A DNA stretch of 64,000 nucleotides from Agelaius tricolor (lineage: Eukaryota > Chordata > Aves > Passeriformes > Icteridae): contig JALJCS010000020.1 in assembly GCA_023055355.1 (NCBI GenBank), forward strand, positions 5,873,001-5,937,000, read 5' to 3'. The notes under the pieces are model-generated. The model was given only the letters and a program-made list of their open reading frames with translations. It did no database searches and was not told the origin of the DNA. Position numbers and translations under genes: made by a program. Positions 27,017 through 39,730 of the stretch are shown piece by piece. The stretch's first letter is position 1, and each line of letters opens with the position of its first letter.

Positions 27017-30000
27017 GGACACTCCAGAGCTGTGGTTTGACACCTGCAGGAGCTCCTTGCCTTGCCACAAAGTCTGTCTCCATTTCCAGACAGAATGTGT
27101 GACTGCTGGGCACAAATGCCGAGCCTGATCCCATCCTGCCTGAACCTGTGCAGCTCCAGTGGAATCAGGGGATGCTGAACCTTGGATGTGCTGAGGGCCT
27201 GGCTCATCACTTGTGCACACCAGCACAGAACCAGCAGCTCCAGGTCCTGCTCTGAAGAGGGGAGGGAGCTGGGAATTCATGGAATGCAGGCACCACGATT
27301 TCAATCCTTTCATGACTTCTTCGTGCTTGGCTCCACAAGCTTAGCATTCCTTTACCTCAGGAAATGCCTATAAAACTGCTAAATTAAACTGGAGATGGTA
27401 AAAGGGGACACCTTTACTCACACACTTTATCTGGAGGGTGAGACCTGGGAGGGTGAGATTTATCACTGAGATCTTTGCAGCCTAAGCACTGGGGCAACTT
27501 CCAATAACAGCAGATTACATCACTTACCAGGATTTTGCTTAGGCAGTGTAGAACTGCTCAGAAACATTTTAATAGCATTTAACTTCATGCTGAAAATGCT
27601 GATTTATTGCACTCCAGTGTGAATAGGCATGTCTAAGGACAGAGCACACCACTTTTTCAGATGTCAGCAACTGTGGGGTTTTGTTAACATAGTTCAAGTG
27701 ATTAAATGTCTTTGAACTAAAAGGCTTTAAGACTTTTAAGTCAAAACTGAATTAATTTATACTAAAAATTATAGCTTGGGAAAGGTCCAAATAAAAATGA
27801 AGTATTTTCAGATTCACCATAATAAGACACTTTGATTAACCTCTATTTTTTGTGCAATTTTGACTTGTATTTTACCACAGCACATGTGAAAAAATGCTGG
27901 AATTTTGAGTAACTCACCAGAGCTGAGTTTCTATTTAGCTCTAAGACTAGGAACCTGGCCTCATGAATCACACAGAGCAAAAAGCATTGTCCAGAATTCA
28001 GAATTAAAGTTTGCTATACATAAACCTTGTGACATTTTTATTACAGCATACCAGTCTGGAATCTGCATTTAAAACACTGACTGCTCAAAGGAATCTAAAT
28101 CTCTTTAGCTAAAGGTAATAAAATGAGGTCAAAAATTCACTACTCAACAATCTACCATTAGCATTTCTGCTCAGAAAAAAATGTAGTTCATCTATTTTTA
28201 AAGAAAGTAAAGGCAGAGCATATAACAGAAGTTGAGAAAGTATAATGATGTGCTTGTGTATGGAAGTCCATTAGGTAACAAGTTTCATTTCCTCATCAAG
28301 AGATTTTGGTGCATCTACATCAGGAGTTTTTTACAGTACTTGTGTAAGGCAGAAGTGGGACTGCATTTCTGTTGGCACAACCCATGGTTTCAGCCTGGCC
28401 TCCATCACCAACTAAATCACAGCAGCAGAGAGCACTCAGGGTCTGAGCTGGATCCTGGCTGGGATCAGCTCCTTTCAGTCCTGAGGAGCTCTGTGCTCCC
28501 AGGGATATTGCACTGACAGTGCCAGAGGTACCTGGGACACACCTGCTGATGTGACTCAGTGCTACTGGGAATAAAGCAGCCTGATGCTGGCCATAAAAGA
28601 AAAGGAGTTTTACTTGCAGTTATCAACGCGGCAACAGATTTTTTAAAATGTAATTTGTTTGGATTCTTAATGGTGGAAGCAGAACTTAATTTCTGCTGCA
28701 GTATCCTTTAAAAGAAATGCTTGATCTCTTTCCACCCCCCATTACAGCTGATGGGCACAAAGTAAAAAGAACAGCAATTCATTCACCTTATCACTGGAGC
28801 ACCAGAGGAAGAGAGGGATCCTTAGTGCAATGATTAATGACTCACTATAAAAAGATGCATCATAAACTGCTTGTATTAGGTTAAATCATAAACTAGGCTT
28901 TTAATGTTTATGCCATCCCTTTCTAAATAATTAAGTGTGTCTGTAGCTCCCACTAGGAATGGAACTCACATGATGCTTGCAAAGCATGCAGCTTCTTACA
29001 GGGTCATAATTTGGGACCCTTACTTAAAGGGACCCCTGTCTGCCTCCACATTCAAGCTCTGCTTGAATTTCTCTTCCTGTTGGGACATCTCTCAGTACTC
29101 AGAGAGACCATTTGATGTTCAGGAGCAGCAAAGATGATCTCCCCTGAATTTAGAGTGTCTTCTTCAGCCTGTGCTCATGAAGGGCAGCTCATCCACAGAG
29201 GAGTCAGCCAAGACTGGATGCTGTAATGTCCTGTGTTTAGGTGCTAATAATAACTCCCATCAGCTTCAGTAGCTGGTTGGAGATCAGTGAGAGAATGGCA
29301 CCATTTGTCCTAACAGAATTCCCCCAATTTATCCATCTTGTGGTGAAACTGCCACCTTTAAAAAATACAGTGCAAGGTGACATTATGTAAGTGTCCATCC
29401 ATTTCCTTACTTCACAAGCCTGCAAATGTGTCCATTTCCCTTTTATTTCCCAGAACAGCTGGTGCTTTTTCTCAACCAAACCAGAATCTCCCTCTCTTGG
29501 CAAACAGGCATTGGCTTCAGTGTGAAGTCACCCCATCAGGAGAATGTTGCACCTCTAACCATTCTAACCACCATTATTTGCTCAAAAAATAATAGGAGTT
29601 TTAAAAAGACCTGCAGACCCCTAAATACTTTCAATAGGCATAGCAGGCAACCCCAGTCTTTTGCTGCACTGCTTATTCATACTCAATACAGAAAATGTCT
29701 TTGGTTAATTATTTAAATATTTCCATCTATGGAATTGAGAAAAGGGAAAAGCCAACAGTGGAGTATCCAAGGTCATGATTTTTTAAAAAACAATAGATTT
29801 CATGGGGATTAGCTGGGTTATCAAACAGTATCCTCCCAAATCAACTCATTAGTTTCACTGAGTTTCCCTATTTCATTTTATTAAAACAATTTAAACAAGG
29901 GTTCACTAGATGCAATGTAATCTATTTCAGACACTCCAAGCCTAATCCCTTTTCTCTTAGCAGTTACATGATAATAGTTTTCAAAAAAGTAGAAAAGGAT

Positions 30001-32002
30001 TATTGTCACAGTTATTTTAAATAGGGACTGTTTTCAGCCATGCATGGGCCACCACCTTCCCTACATCTTATTATTTATTATGATATTAATTTTTGTTCTT
30101 TACTTATTCATTCATGTATTCCTTCCTTTTTCTATCTTTCATTGCTTCACACATGGTCAACAGCACCCCACTGTGCAGGTGGGGAGGAGACACCAAATAT
30201 CCCTGCATGGGTCACTGCACCAGGCCTTAGGAAAGAAGTGATTTTTTTGCAATTTACTTGAAGGTTCTGGAGTTAAAAAAAACCCAACTAGGTAAATTCA
30301 CAGTGGTTTTAAAAATAGCCTAGAGAGAAGGGAGAAGGTTCCTGTGCATTTTCACACTGTTAGTTTCTGACAGCTCTGAAAGACTCACAGGAGGGGATCA
30401 CACATAGGATTTGCAAATTAGGAGGCAGACACTGTATATTACTTGCCAGGCTGGAAACACAGAGTAACAGACCTGTGCTATGGACACACAGCTTATTTCA
30501 CAACAAACTCAAACTCTTGTATTTTCATAAAACCTTTCCAAATAGTAAGGATAGCTTTTCTTATAGGGCAAAAAAAGGCCCCCAACCAAAAAAAAACCCA
30601 AAGAAAAAGAGCTGTTTCCTAGATCCAAGCTTTCTGCAGGCTTTAAGAGGTTCCCTATCCCTGAAAACCCATCCTCACTCACCTCAAATCCTTGTCTCTT
30701 CAAGCAAGTGCCATTTCATAATCCTATTAAAACCTTTGCCTCTGTTTACCAGGAGCTCTAATCGTACTCAGCAAGTTCTCCTGGGCTAAGGAAGAGCGAC
30801 AGCTTTCAGATTTCTTAGGAGCCTTATTCATCAACCACGCCAGGGTTTTGCCAGAGTGTTCAATCTATTCTGGGAGCAGCCATGTGGAAAAAGCTTCAAA
30901 CAGCTCAAAGCCCTGCACAATGATAAAGGAAAGCTCACACAATCCTGGTAATAGCCTGACCCTCTTAAGGAAAATTGGATGATTTGTGGTAGCAGTTTTT
31001 CTGTCCCCTATGTGAATTCTGAACCTTAAAGTATAAGCAGTGTATTCACACAGTCCCATTACAAACCCATCCCTCTTGCAATGCTGGAATAACAAATACA
31101 CACCCACATGTGAAAATAAACTCTTGCTGCAGTGACCTTCCTCCTCAGTCCAGTGGTGTGAAGGAGTTTGTAGCCATTTTAGAAAAAAGAAGAGCCAGAT
31201 AAAGAATGGACTCATTTTATGTTCAATGTTTCACCAAGAGCAGAATATATGCTTTAACGAGCACATTACATGCACCAGGGACATGTTACTGGCAAGCAGG
31301 GGATAAAGAGTAAAGGGAAAATAATTAAACAGTCAGCTTTATAATGAGGAAACTCTGTTCATGCAACATTAAGTGGCCTAATTTTCAAATGCTAAGCAAA
31401 GCCATGTTCCTTGGGCTTCAGGAGGACTTGCTGGCAAGAACCACCTTGAAACCAAGGGCAAAGCATCACAGGTATCAAACCTCCTTTAGGTCCACTGATA
31501 TTCCAAAGTCATCTGTCCAACAGGATTGAATACCTGCACCCTGTATTCTCATTCTACAAGGAGGATCCTTAGAGTTGTAAAATATCCCAGCATTCATAAT
31601 GTGTGTATGATGAACATTACAAGTGACTTGTACCTGCCTGGCCTTAGTTTTCTGTAGGTGTTGCATCTGTCAGAGCACAAATGTACAACCTCAGCTAAGG
31701 GCAAGAGCACGTGGAGACTTAGAGTGGCTGTTTGCACCAGGAAAGAGACTGGGAAAGGGGAAAACCTTTCTCACTGGGCTCAGACACTGCCAGGGTGAAC
31801 CAATAAAGCATATTCCTGACTGTCATCAGTTCTCTCAAGGGCCAAAAGGCCAGGAACATTCATTTACTGGCACTGTAACTTCCAGATTGTCCTGCAGCAC
31901 CAACTGCTCCAGCACTACAGCCCATCAGTCAGGCAGCAACTCTGCTGGGCCACGAGCTCCCCAGCACCCTCTGCTCATGCACAAAGTCTCTGTGCTACTC
32001 AC

Positions 32003-32120
32003 TCTCATGCCTAGCTCGATGTTTTCTCCTCCATAGACCTCCATGCCAGGGTCCAGCAGGCCAATCTCACCAAAATACTCTCTGTCCACCACAAAGGAGC
32101 ATCCAATCATGGCTGGTGTC
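32003..32120 (-). CDS. GALNT9: GALNT9 coding exon with the GGEN motif
   Basis: This 118 bp exon completes the Arg codon and then encodes 39 residues, from TPAMIGCSFVVDREYF through GMEVYGGENIELGMR, ending on a codon boundary (phase 0). It covers about residues 320-359. In most GalNAc-transferases the motif is W-G-G-E-N; here Trp is Tyr, as in the GALNT8/9/17/18 branch. This region lies at the acceptor-substrate side of the active site. The acceptor is CTCTGTGCAG|G and the donor AGA|GTGAGTAG. The next exon should begin with Val-Trp-Gln-Cys-Gly-Gly. I looked for this on the minus strand from 32000 down to 1 and did not find it. Confidence 0.95.
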
Positions 32121-34376
32121 CTGCACAGAGAGATCAAAGCAGAAAATCAAGCCATTGATTAGCTCTTACAGGCCCCAGCTCATAACAAATGTACACAGAT
32201 TAAACAGCTCTTTGTTTTCAAGTTTACATTCTAAATTTACCTATTAGCATCAATCACATGACACTTCATGTATGCAAGAAATTCTCTGTTTGTGCTGTAA
32301 TTTCTGAAGACTTTCTGTTGAATCAGTCTTTAGCTAGAAGTGGTCTCAAAGCTCTAAAAAAACCACACGGGGCCCTGGATACTCCTGGCTGGGCACTTCC
32401 ATCCTCTGCTGATGCATATATTTATACATCAGGATCTTTGCATTTATAAATTCAAGTTATTTCATGAAATGCATCTTCTTGATTATATTTCCCAGAGCCA
32501 AGCCTGGAAACAGATTTGCCTAAAAAAGCTGAGAGCTCTCCTGTACCCAGGATGAGACATATTCTATATACATCTTGATTTCACATCTTGTACCACTGAA
32601 AAGCATATCTTAGGCTAACAAGGAATAAATTTGGTCTTGGAACTAAAATGAAAGAAAGACACAACCAAGGTAAGGAAATTCAGTACCTTTGCAATGAAAT
32701 AAGCCTTGGAGGGAATATTTCAGGTATATTTTTAAAGTTTTACCCAGGATAAAAGAGGAAAGGAGATGAGGGAGAGAAACATACACCACTTTCTTCATTT
32801 TCCTTTTCTTATATTCAAAGCTAAACACAGGCTTCACTGGATCAAGGCATCACTGCTTTGCAAAGCTGAGATGCTAGTTTGGGCTTAGACTCATTCTTTT
32901 TCCAGCCCTGTCTCCCCCACAGGAATCCTCTGGAGGCAGCTCCTTACAGCAGCAGGATGCTCCCATGAGGATGTCTCTCCCCTTTCTGATGAGGAATGGC
33001 CCTGCCAGGCTTTGCAGACTGCTCTCAGGTGCTGGAGTCTCTCTCTCTGGGGGATGGATTGCTGCAGCTGTAGGTTCTGTCCATTAAAACCCTGAGTTGT
33101 TACTTGAACAGGAATGGGAAATACATTTTAGATGCAACTACATAATCATCACTCACAAATGAATGCCACTGAGTCTTTGCAACTCCCTCTCCCTTCTAGG
33201 GTTTATTCCTTCTCATTATATATATTCAAATATAGACTTCACAAGCTTTCACAGCTTTTTCAGAAAAAAAAAAAAGTTTTCAGGAGTGAGCAACAGCAGC
33301 AGAACAATGACAGAAAGAACCACATCCAGCTTTTATAATTTTATATTGGACTACAGTGTCACACTGGCATATCACAAACACTTCCCAAAAAATGTGCTGG
33401 AATTAAGCTCCAGGCCCTCACTTGGCATTAGAACTGGGTTTTTCCAGTACCTGAAATACTCCAGTCCATCCACCACTTTTAGTGCAGTGCAGCAGAAAGC
33501 TGGAAATGGCCACATGAGCAAAAGCAGCTGTGTTAGCACCTCTTACCCCCTGCTCACTGCCAAGGGGCAGCACATGAGAATCTGAGTGCCCCCAGCACTT
33601 CACAGCTTCAGAGCACAAGATATTAACCTGCTTTATATAAAACAACCTTTTCCCTCAATCATGCACTCTCTAGTAAAACAGAGGCACTTCTAGAAGGAGA
33701 AAGCAGCAATTAGAAGTGTACTATTTTTTACCAACACCTCAAAGGTGTTGTGAAACTTAATTGATCTGTGGAATATACCTTGACACAATGGAGGATGTTA
33801 TAAGGATTAATTATAATCAACAGGAGCACTCAAAGGATAATGTGGGAAACACAGCAAAATGGGTTTTGCAGCTAAAAGCTTAAAATGCAGCCTAGAGTTG
33901 TATTGATTCTGCACTGGAGAAAGATACAGCATAGTCAGGTTGGGGGAATTACCTGACAGCATTGCTGTAGCAGGGGAGGCATGAGGGAAACATTTCTCTG
34001 GGAATGCCCTGGGAAAGGGAAGAAGCACAAGGAGGTTTCTGGTGCTGAACTCTCCCTCCTTGCAGCAGGAGCAGAGGCCCTGTGAGAGAGGGCAGTGCCT
34101 GCCATGGGATGGGGCACATTGGCCAGGGAAGGAAGGCATTTGCTGCAGGACTGGTTTGTGTCAGTGAGACCCCCAGGAGCTCTGTGGGTAAAATTCCAGC
34201 AGTGCTGACACCCATTTCTCCAGCCAGGTGCATCCCCCTCCTTCCCTGACTGAAGGGAGATGCCTGGGGGCTTCACCAAGAACCAGTGAAGGAGAAAGGG
34301 ATGGGGACTAAACTGCACATGGTACAGTCAGTCTTCCTCTGCCTTATGCATCTTTCTCTCCTGCCTTAAGGCCAGC

Positions 34377-34413
34377 ATATATTTATTTTTATATATATTT
34401 ATATATACATATG
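34377..34413. repeat. AT-rich simple sequence
   Basis: Alternating A/T run of TATAT and ATTTATT steps, of low complexity. Confidence 0.85.
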
Positions 34414-35689
34414 TGCACAATGCAATCAGGTCACATTTGAAACAGTTTCCTGAGCAGCCAACTGCAACTTCCAGGAAAACTGACAAACACTCACAATAAA
34501 CACATAAATTCAAACACAAATAGAACCATAAATAAATATATAAGCATGAATGTATATATACAGGCATAGTGAGAGAGACAAGGAGTTTCAAATGACACAT
34601 CACACATCCAATCTCTGAGTGTTCCACCTCCCCCAGCAGGATGTTTCTTTGATTCAGGTTCTTAAGCAGCACCTCAGCCTTGGTCTGACATGTAAGTGGG
34701 GAAACCTGCAGGGTACCTGCAGAAATATTTCTATTTTTCTTACAGCTCATGTCTTTCTGCAAGAAAGAGTCACACCAGGCCCTGAGAACAGAACTCAAGG
34801 ACAGATTTGCTGCTCAGGAGATACAGGAAACAAAAAGACAAGATGACAAGCTAATGCTCATCTAGAAAGGCAGAGCAAATAGGGATGCAGAATAACTCTC
34901 TGATGCCCTGTGGAAGGAAATTTTTTTGGAACAGGCAGGACACCCATCAGAACCTGGACAAATAAAAGCAAAACTGCTTTGTTACAGGCTCCTGTGAGCC
35001 AGAAACTGAAAAGATGGCTGTGAGCAGTCAATAATCACTCCCCAGTTTTATTATTACATGGCAGCATGGTTTATCATGAAAGACTTTACCTCCTGAGCTC
35101 AGGTGGATTTCTTCCCAGAGCAGTGAGGGCTCAGGCTGGCTTCATCATTATTGTTACTGCAGACCAGCATGGGGCCTGACTTGCACGTGAGATGGGCACA
35201 CACAGTCTCAGATAGAAGCAGCAGCACAAAACACTTCACTGGGGGCACATCAAACTCTAATTTATGTCCATGAGCAAGGCACTGGCACTCTCTGGAGCAG
35301 CTGATGCAGTGCATGTACATGCACATCCCTACTGCTAGCAAGCTATGGCATATTAAAGCAGTAAGTGAGAACATATGCAACAATGAAATGCACCACTGCT
35401 GCTGGAGGAAGATAAAATGGAAAGCTGTGCAGTGCTTGGCTGGGTGAGGCTGACTAATGACTCTAATGTTAGTGGCTGCTGATCAAGAAATCAAATGCAG
35501 AGCAGTCCATCATAATCACAGCAGGTGAGGGAAGACAAGTCAGAGCCAGAGTTCAGAATACCAGAAACCTTCCTTGCTGTTCCAAAACCCAGGGAAAAAA
35601 AAAATACAGCATGCATTAAAAAAGCCAGCTCGTTTCAATGCATAGTCAAATTCATGAGAAGCCCTGTGAACCAGATCCTTTGTTGCAAG

Positions 35690-35930
35690 TGTGGTGCCAG
35701 ATGATAAGGACATTTTTGGGCAGCGTGCTCGCAGGAACACGAATGGAAAATGACGCGATGGACACAGTGAGTCAAAATAACAATCCTCATTTAAATCTTC
35801 ACCTCACAGACATCCTCCATCTCAAATGTCAAACATGGAAAATGGATTGCCTGCAGAAGCCAGCTCGGGGAACATCAATTGTTCTGGAGTTCAGAGTATT
35901 AACGTGGGGGGGAAGAAAGAACCGACTTTA
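35690..35930. promoter_or_regulatory. Candidate conserved intronic element (composition only)
   Basis: CpGs cluster at GCAGCGTGCTCGCAGG, ACACGAATGG, GACGCGATGG, AGCTCGGGG and TAACGTGG within about 200 bp, unlike the neighbouring intron. The plus strand is open here over 97 codons, but the peptide resembles nothing known, so a regulatory element is more likely than an exon. Confidence 0.27.
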
Positions 35931-38713
35931 AAGTGCATCAGAAATCTTTACAAAATCTGACACCTTGTTCTTGCTATTTCTTTACCTTTGTCAGCACTTC
36001 AAAGCCATGTCCCCTTTGTCACTTAGCTCACAACAGCTGATGTGACATTTTATGGTGCACACTTGACATGACTGCCCATGAATGAGCCACTGGTGTGAGG
36101 GACAGTTGCTGCTCTTTCCCAGCAAGGCTGAGTAGAATCATGTCAGTGCTCAAGAAATTTGAGGGTCAGGCTTAAAATAGAAAAATTCTTAGGAAAGAAG
36201 CACACCTTTTTTGTATTCCCAGAAGAAAACAGGAATTGGACCCTGCTTTTGGACCCAATTTCCAAATGCCTCACCCAATTCTGCACATTGATGATATTTA
36301 TTCATACAGTGCAAACATGAGAAATGCCAGGGCTGTGATCCTCACTGATATCAGGGTACACATGTTCTTTAATGCTGAAAATCTCTAATCCATCTGGAGA
36401 TCTGGCAGAGAGTATTCAGCTACACCAACCACAAAACCGGTCACAGGGTTATTTGTTACCAGATTTTTTCACAAAACACACAGAGAGGCACAAACCAAAC
36501 CCACTGCTTGCTGGAAACAGAGTCAAACAAAGCCTGAAGAGGGACAGTGGTAGCAAGGACTAAATGGACTTGCAGTTTTCATGCTGATGAGCAGCTTTGA
36601 AATCTTTTGAATGCACTGGACAGACACATGGATTCAAACACCATCAAAGTGCACAGTTTCTGTCTTGCAAAGTGGACTGAAATGGGAATTGTGGGTGCAA
36701 TATGTGATTTGGAAAGCTGGTTACAAAACCAGAACCTGCACCAAACCAAGTCACATCTGATATTTTGTAAAAAGTTACTCACTAGCCTGACTTTGCCTTC
36801 CTTTTGAAAATACACTTTAAATATTCCACAGCTGGTAAGTTCCCACTGTGACCACTCCCAAATCTCAGTCCTAAGGACAGACTCCCTGATTGTTTTCATC
36901 ACTAACACTCACACAGTCACTCTTTCCACTGCCATAATTACACTGGCATATCACTTAAAAGCCACAGAATCACATTATATTTCCACAGGCAGGAACAACA
37001 CAACAGCCAGATGCTTTAGTAAATCCACCCGGGTCCTAGAGCTTCAGAGGCCCCTCAGCACACACTGCAGTGTGGCCATAAAGGGGATGCTCTGCTCTCC
37101 TAAATCCCTTCCTTCAAAGAAGGAAGTGTTCATGGTTGCAGGTGGATGTCTCTGCATTTTAGGGCATGGAATTGTTAATTTGCAGAAGCCATGCTTGGGC
37201 AGTGGGGCAGTGCTCCTGGTATTTGCCAGCCAGGGTTGGGTGTTCTCCTTCTGCTGCTTGTCTCATCTGTCTCTGGGCAGTTTCTGCACTGGTGAACTGG
37301 AGGGTTTCTTTATTCAGGTTCAGAATCAAATCACTGCTCTTGGGAGCCAGCTACTCTTGTGCATCAGATTTTAACCCTGCTCAGTGCTTGAGTTTGGATT
37401 TGAGTTTTTGATTTTGGATTGAGTTTGTTCGCTCCTGTGTCAGTCCAACTCAGTGCCAGCATGGCACCAGCAAGAAGAGCCTGAACGTAAATCTGAGGGA
37501 AATCCATGGTAAATCAGGCCCTTTATTGCTGAGGTTTAACCTCTTAGTTCAGTCTTATCTGTTATGTGATCATTGTCTCCAGAACAGAAGATACTGAAAT
37601 ACTGGAGCAATCCATGGGAAAATTACTACAATGATTTCACATATAAATTGTGAGTCATGAAGTGCACAAAACCTTTCAGGAGTGAAAGCTATGGATGATT
37701 AATTTTCCTTTATCAATAAACTTTCTCAGGGCTGAGTGAAACAGGTATAAAACATCTGCACTTTTAAAACAATGTGAGGCGAGCAGGGCATGTTATCCAG
37801 GAAAACTGATTTCCTAAGTAATTACTTCCCTGCTTATTGAGGTTTCAAGCCAAGCAAAAGGTCAGTGATGATGGACTGTGCTGTCCTGCAGTAAATAAGG
37901 TTAATATTACTGTATAGCTCTGTTTTGCAGTCACAGAGCATGAGAATGAACCTGAGTACAATTTTCAACACCTGGTGAAATACAGATTAAAATATTCTTC
38001 TTGATGAGGGAAGGATCCTGTGAGGTGGTTCCCTTAGAAATTCACACTTAGAAATGTGATCACTGTGTCAGTGTCCTTTCACCTCCAAAAGATCACTGGC
38101 ACTTTTTTCAGGTGGGTCTGTTGTTGGAAGTGCTTGGCTGAACTTTTCAGGACCTGGCAACTCAATCTTTGCACTGGAAGGGAAATATATCAGCTCCTCT
38201 GCCAGAGCCCACACTGGGAGCATACAGTAGAGTTTTAGCTTGCTTTAAGATGATGCAAATGTACAAGAAAATGAAGATGACTTTAAGCTGGTAATTTGTG
38301 TCCTTAAGAAGTCTTTAAAAAAAAGAGCATCCTAAAGTGCATACTTAGGCTTCAAATTTTTTAGCATTTATTTCTAGAGTTGGTAACAGCAGTACCCTTA
38401 ACCCAGCACAATATGTCCCAGAGGAGCTGTTAGACAAACATCTGCACTGGAGATGAAAGGCTAGGAGATGTGAATTTTCAAATGGAGGGGAGAGAAAGCC
38501 CTTTTCACATCAGTTCCAGTTTTCCCACTGTAACAATTCTCAGAAACACCTTCACCATTCCTGTAATGATTTTTCCTCAGAAAATTCCATTCCTGTAATG
38601 TACAATGTTGTCTTGTAGGGAAAAAATAAATTGACACACTGACTACATGGTCTGGTATGGGTTTGCTTTAAAATTAAACCAGTAGAAAAACTCCGAACAT
38701 GTGCAAAGTTCTC

Positions 38714-38915
38714 AAAAAAAAAAAAAAAAAAAAAGAAAAAAAAAAGAAAAAAACCCTCAAAAAACAAATGAACAAAAAACCACACCAAAAAAAAAAAAAA
38801 ACCCACAAAAAAACCCCAACCAACCAAAAAAACCTCAAAAACCCACCACAAACCCAAAAACAAACAAAGAAAAAAACCAACCCCAAAAAAAAAACCCACA
38901 AAGAAAAGAAAAAAA
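38714..38915. repeat. Long A/C low-complexity tract
   Basis: About 200 bp built almost only of A and C, beginning as near-pure poly(A) with single G interruptions and continuing as AACCC/AAACC-like runs. It produces a Lys/Gln/Pro-rich open frame on plus and a Phe-rich one on minus, both artefacts of composition. On the GALNT9 sense strand it is a T/G-rich tract. It may be an expanded retroposon tail, but no body was recognised on either side. Confidence 0.92.
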
Positions 38916-39264
38916 GTGCAGTTCTCAAACACAGCTCGTAGTGATGCTCCAGGGAAGCTCTGGTTTGGACAGATGATCAAGACTGCCCACAGAACAGGAG
39001 TGAAACCAGCCACATTGTAATCCCACACACAATACCTTTGTTTCTCTTACACACAATGGGCCAGAGTCCACTGGAAAATAAAAGGTTAGATGCAAAGGAT
39101 CCTGCTATTCTCCTAATGGCCAGAACATGTGCTTGAAGCACATACTCAGAACCAGAGCACTTTTGTACATTGTGGGGCAGCTCTGAGAGGCAGCACACAC
39201 ATCCACAACTTTTGTGGAGCCATTAGACTCATTTTGTTATTCCTGCAGGCACAAAGCCTGTAGC

Positions 39265-39270
39265 TTTATT
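39265..39270 (-). promoter_or_regulatory. Canonical AATAAA hexamer in GALNT9 sense orientation
   Basis: AATAAA reads on the minus strand directly beyond the 3' edge of the sense LTR, about 460 bp after the donor of the 39731-39928 exon. The following sense sequence is only weakly GU-rich. It may be a chance hexamer or an intronic poly(A) signal; function is unproven. Confidence 0.35.
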
Positions 39271-39617
39271 TATAGTGGATATTTTTGCCCCCGACGAGGG
39301 GGAGAGATGAATGCATCTGACTCCTTCTTATCAGAAGGCTAATTAATTACTTGATTATACTATATTATTCCAGACTATATTACACTATATGACATTACAA
39401 CTAAACTGAATTTGCCCAGCACTCAGCTGCACTCCACTGCACTCATCTTGTGACTGTCAGGGAATGGTCCTGACACACACACACCTGATAGGCCAAGGGG
39501 ACAAACCACCATCACTCTGGGTAACAATCTCCATGTTGCATTCTACTTTGGCACAACAAATAAGAATTGTTTTTTCTTTCTCGGAGGTTCAGAAAATGTG
39601 AAACCCAGAAATACTCA
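39271..39617 (-). mobile_element. Solo LTR of an endogenous retrovirus, sense to GALNT9
   Basis: Read on the minus strand, the segment runs from TGAGTATTTCTGGGTTTCAC through CACAAGATGAGTGCAGTGGA to CCCCCTCGTCGGGGGC and AAAAATATCCACTATA. This matches a passerine LTR type that I recognise from memory, about 350 bp long. The family normally ends in a CA, so the final CTATA would be a mutated end. The position where I expect the family's AATAAA reads AATCAA (39356-39351). It is the only LTR in the window in the transcriptional orientation of GALNT9. No target-site duplication is obvious, and no internal viral region is present. Confidence 0.75.
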
Positions 39618-39730
39618 TGGGAAGAACTGTGCCTGGCTTTTCTCTGTGTAGAGAAATGTGGCAACACTCGTTCAGACAGCCGAGATGGAAACCCCGCTGT
39701 GCCCGAAGTGCCAGCGCAGGGGAGATTTAC

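Larger units (their letters stand above)
1..32002 (-). other. GALNT9: Intronic sequence downstream of the GGEN exon
   Basis: About 32 kb with no recognisable exon. The expected next coding segment (VWQCGGSMEVLPCSRVAHIE in the family) was not seen, so this intron probably continues past the window start. It contains the items listed separately: a duplicated 124 bp block (751-874 and 1979-2102), homopolymers, a TA/CA microsatellite near 9550, short tandem duplications near 14860, 23480 and 27000, a diverged LTR at 22686-23092, and CpG-bearing candidate conserved stretches near 16450, 20340 and 22330. I see nothing else specific. Open frames here are short, lack family resemblance and are treated as chance. 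Confidence 0.8.
32121..39730 (-). other. GALNT9: GALNT9 intron between the 39731 and 32120 exons
   Basis: A 7.6 kb intron with GTAAAT donor and TGTGCAG acceptor. It contains an AT-rich tract near 34395, a CpG-bearing candidate conserved stretch near 35690-35930, a long A/C tract at 38714-38915, and a sense-oriented LTR at 39271-39617. Nothing else is recognised. Confidence 0.9.

Noticed and set aside
34328..34798. Minus-strand 156-codon frame rich in Tyr/Cys/Leu
   Set aside because: It arises partly from AT-rich simple sequence and has no similarity to a known family.
38552..39028. Phe-rich 158-codon minus frame and Lys-rich plus frames
   Set aside because: They are produced entirely by the A/C low-complexity tract.
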